Assembly (NCBI GenBank): GCA_017306715.1
Contig: JAFKHV010000013.1
Location: 1-64,000 of the forward strand
Direction of reading: 5' to 3'
Source: Legionella sp.
GTDB taxonomy: Bacteria; Pseudomonadota; Gammaproteobacteria; Legionellales; Legionellaceae
DNA: 64,000 nt
The notes beneath the pieces are model-generated. The model was given only the letters and a program-made list of their open reading frames with translations. It was not told the DNA's origin and searched no databases. The translations under genes and the position numbers were made by a program. This document shows positions 63,301-64,000 of this stretch, piece by piece. Every line of letters begins with the position of its first letter. Within the stretch, counting starts at the first letter, position 1.

Positions 63301-64000
63301 TTTTTTAAAAGTATACGCGCCCGTAAGGGATTGCGCGTGATGATTACATCATGTTTATGACGGTTATCACCCGCATGAGGTGGAATATTGATGGCCTGTA
63401 TATTAAAAATTCCCGCTAATTCTTTGAGTTCGAATAATTCTCCAGGTGTTCCCGATATTCCAATCAGTCGACCTTGATGTTGATACTCTTTAACTAAACC
63501 AATTGCTGATTGAGAAGCAATGACTTGGGTCCCTGGATCAATGCGCTGGTTTAAACGTGCCTGCAGTGCTTGATGCACGCCCTCACCAATAATTCCGGTT
63601 TTAGGGAAGCTTTTGAGTACAGGGCAAATGCTGGTGTAATGAACACCTTCCTCACTAATACACGATTTCAGAAGATAATGCTTATTCTCTTGCATGTGCA
63701 TGGCCTTGCAACAGGCAATGAGCCATTTTTTAAGCTGAGCTCTAGATGATCCAGTGACGAAATTTACTTTATTTGCGTCATTTTGCTCATTGACTTGTAT
63801 TTGATGCAATAAATATTTTCGTAGTTGATCGATATCTTCCTCTTCATCCCAAGCATTATTCCCAATATTTTTAAAAGTAGCTGAATTAATAAATGTTAAT
63901 ACCATCGGATAAATCCACAAGGCTTTCTGATTCTGCTCGGGCTCCTGGGTGACTAATTGATAAGCGGTATTTTGATCTAAAAGAGCATCATCGCACTCAT
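60348..64000 (-). CDS. SecA-like giant ATPase, 5' end beyond the window
   Basis: The frame is open through the window edge at 64000. The first visible codons read ECDDALLDQ, the Walker B (DECDD) of the ATPase, so the window cuts the gene within it. The TTG at 63920 is not a true start. About 1217 residues are visible. They match the 2901-aa protein at 13429 in order: 'LWIYPMVLTFI' (there EWIYPLMIDFF), 'EGVHQALQARLN' (YGVHQCLHARLN), 'SGTPGELFELKEL' (TGTAGSLIEQQEA), 'LSRGTDI' (VGRGTDI) and 'IAGRSARNG' (ILGRSGRFG). The last 600 residues are helical, ending in a coiled coil (about 180 residues). Whether a protease domain lies upstream cannot be seen. It overlaps DUF1415. Confidence 0.75.
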   Translation of the reverse strand, partial: ECDDALLDQNTAYQLVTQEPEQNQKALWIYPMVLTFINSATFKNIGNNAWDEEEDIDQLRKYLLHQIQVNEQNDANKVNFVTGSSRAQLKKWLIACCKAMHMQENKHYLLKSCISEEGVHYTSICPVLKSFPKTGIIGEGVHQALQARLNQRIDPGTQVIASQSAIGLVKEYQHQGRLIGISGTPGELFELKELAGIFNIQAINIPPHAGDNRHKHDVIITRNPLRARILLKNAILEASKNKHQGDIQPILIIAEDFVEARAIETYLRANLPANTYNLQLVTGQENNLVHDKKIQQAGRSNTITIGTAQLSRGTDIIPENHPRGLFVIQTFPDTNRLTTQIAGRSARNGNFGEWLPIYQVKQPKEHWFRKLIYNLSSQKTKNKLNMSEIAQRQQNLKSTALAERRFNHQAQRVQLLIQQQIAAWEELLLEVKPNNKEQLLTWRQTVLTEISILQSDFSIDLNKENIQKYTDAACVVWKEYLKEFWGKMAQHEQVHMSSLQNIKYQYLQTLELQEELKVQAALHQEQHLWRKINQNTQNHQVSMTVKDKAGAYLHYQPDAPLQKESAQQQLPYLIGNLCVTLKTLIKNPSNSLSKKFTTVLDLFPTQQQQEIIRTLKSGKKLDTLVESHVQDFLKTANDEQTQILLTRVKALFLEQDPLDKQLITQCKMNDLLISFNKIWQNMGAPEDQELISLEQLYTQNKLIHVARYLQKQLRWCNQFSLYGLFQSRSEQHAAQEILTRVDALLANPSAQNTQETYVLLQKYSHSLPKGWRPWVRTQEILTTALEAVDSMSELPHCPLDFRDQVHDKAVADQKIHSLKQVLSVLDSHKKLINNPLWSHFKNKINQLCDSDEPYTILELQEHLKRWSNYPACISLQKPFKQLQSALELFSASSTKQDCIQNLLRDKEKNLARLMQLEHNQIKLRQVHDGMDSFIELQIEHPERIPHFFGYRSAWLARMPQDHQAHLNELLAKLSQLKEEIKFEVLLDFKNKYTWDSIPDSLSQNLPEPLSQYYKNYLQNTDAEKLWQAEQPLKTSIKEATIKHDKIVNKLNKIYTKKAIIADNKQKSSFIGTLKSIGAQISIPKEEKQKKLKDNLEKIKTFLTAKDAELNKYLEEQNARIENSRQMCNDELNKQLNRVAELEQKISEQKLLTATEHLERQKIRYQTRKFNTLGEFLAYEATLYKEEQNIPVIPVTQERVSSARFQPLSPRTAIKSL

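Noticed and set aside
1-64000. CRISPR arrays, tRNA and rRNA genes
   Set aside because: No regularly spaced identical repeats and no tRNA cloverleaf or rRNA sequence were recognised on reading through. A tRNA scan would be decisive.

Overview
The window is AT-rich gammaproteobacterial DNA and reads as a Legionella or close Legionellales chromosome. Three things point there. First, housekeeping metabolism (astA/astD/astB, putA, ubiG, ProQ/FinO, YkuD) is interleaved with many large, lineage-specific, effector-like proteins: ankyrin-type, coiled-coil, transmembrane-hairpin, Ulp1-like and proteins with predicted nuclear localisation signals. Second, there is a CsrA-sequestering small RNA of the RsmY/RsmZ type with a LetA-type box upstream. 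Third, hybrid two-component kinases and amino-acid catabolism fit this lineage. The species cannot be fixed from the sequence alone.

Layout. 1-430: tail of an upstream gene and a dispersed inverted repeat. 431-11.7 kb: an SF1 helicase fused to a toxin-like N-terminus and a repeat C-terminus, a 1038-aa membrane-interacting protein, two tandem paralogues with bipartite NLS motifs, and a repeat protein. 11.75-13.3 kb: an insertion sequence with doubled terminal repeats. 13.4-22.1 kb: a giant 2901-aa protein with an Ulp1-like cysteine-protease domain at the N-terminus and a SecA/DEAD-like ATPase at the C-terminus. 22.7-25.8 kb: DUF167, a secreted repeat surface protein, a LetA-like palindrome with a structured RNA candidate, and a broken ankyrin gene. 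25.9-34.5 kb: a membrane-anchored possible CE-clan protease, the third NLS paralogue, a PAS/HK/REC/HPt hybrid kinase, an ATP-grasp enzyme, and an ankyrin-like gene interrupted by an in-frame stop. 34.6-36.6 kb: an outer-membrane protein and a GH18-like secreted protein.

36.7-44.9 kb is metabolic. A MarR regulator faces an ornithine-cyclodeaminase/PLP-lyase pair across two palindromes. Opposing these is a tightly overlapped operon, M20 peptidase-astA-astD-astB-spermidine-synthase-like, for arginine succinyltransferase catabolism without astC or astE. 45-49.4 kb: a coiled-coil protein, a uracil-DNA-glycosylase homologue with an altered catalytic motif, ubiG, ProQ/FinO, the Rsm-type sRNA and an L,D-transpeptidase. 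49.8-55.4 kb: putA with its own promoter and leader hairpin, a thiolase with its TetR regulator, and a small secreted protein. 55.4-60.4 kb: a secreted LURP/tubby-like protein, two tandem paralogous proteins with C-terminal membrane hairpins, an SDR oxidoreductase and DUF1415. The right edge holds a second SecA-like giant protein, cut by the window end inside its Walker B motif and homologous to the ATPase half of the 2901-aa protein.

The most unusual material is the SecA-like giant family (one copy fused to an Ulp1-like protease), the three-member NLS paralogue family, and the two LetA-box-associated RNA loci.
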